Source: Microcaldota archaeon
GTDB lineage: Archaea > Micrarchaeota > Micrarchaeia > Micrarchaeales > CABMGC01
NCBI GenBank assembly: GCA_021817325.1
Contig: JAKAVK010000021.1
Coordinates: forward strand, 1-59,621
Reading direction: 5' to 3'
DNA: 59,621 bases
The notes under the pieces were generated by a model. The model ran no database searches and was not told the DNA's origin. It worked only from the letters and a program-made list of their open reading frames with translations. Positions 59,602-59,621 of this stretch are shown one piece after another (the stretch's first letter is position 1; every line of letters starts with the position of its first letter). The position numbers and the translations under genes are program-made.

Positions 59602-59621
59602 ATGAACCTCGAATGGATAGC
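59602..59621 (+). CDS. Start of a further gene, cut by the window edge
   Basis: An ATG at 59602 opens a frame reading M-N-L-E-W-I that runs off the right edge. Only six complete codons are visible, so the product cannot be identified and the call rests on position after the RHH gene alone. Confidence 0.25.

Overview
The window is archaeal. It carries an archaeal uL16/L10e ribosomal protein, archaeal-type GlyRS and ThrRS, DnaG-type primase, Hjc resolvase, Nop5, Dph2, Pth2, a methanococcal-type S-layer protein, class III (pilin-type) signal peptides, and TATA boxes placed about 25 nt upstream of many starts, several of them probably leaderless. Compact operons, many pilin-like proteins with a Q-S-A-(M/I)-E-Y-L signal, a thermopsin-like secreted protease and large surface proteins suggest a DPANN archaeon of the Micrarchaeota type, perhaps from an acidic site. 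The taxonomic placement is inference, not proof.

Layout. 1-5.2 kb: end of an unknown gene, ribosomal protein L10e, a tightly overlapping glyS-ogg-translin operon, and two pilin-like genes. 5.2-11.9 kb: dph2, type I IPP isomerase with an IS200/IS605 remnant at its 3' end, a tetraether-synthase-like radical SAM gene with an unknown partner, a thermopsin-like protease, and a shortened nop5. 11.9-18.9 kb: two pilin/LamG genes sharing a 231-bp exact repeat, a Na+/Ca2+-type exchanger, ThrRS, and a nickel superoxide dismutase with its SodX-type maturation peptidase. 18.9-25.9 kb: an eight-gene minus-strand operon reading RHH regulator, unknown, CysD, CysN, nucleotidyltransferase, GHMP sugar kinase, AlkP-fold phosphodiesterase, glycosyltransferase. 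It joins sulfate activation to sugar activation. 26-29.5 kb: an unknown gene, dnaG, a small TOPRIM protein and hjc.

29.6-50.3 kb is dominated by the cell surface: two related membrane proteins, the S-layer protein, beta-propeller proteins, a beta-helix protein, and a 1313-residue protein that appears to carry an S-layer-like domain fused to PKD-like domains and a propeller. Pth2 and a broken IS transposase lie within it. 50.3-54.5 kb holds an RlmM-like methyltransferase and two more pilin-like genes that share exact DNA blocks.

From about 54.75 kb to the end the DNA becomes markedly AT-rich: a restriction-modification pair meeting tail to tail, a zinc-ribbon protein, a SWIM-domain transposase and a small RHH protein. 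This looks like a horizontally acquired island. It sits just downstream of an orphan promoter resembling that of the neighbouring pilin gene.

No rRNA, tRNA or CRISPR array was recognised by eye.
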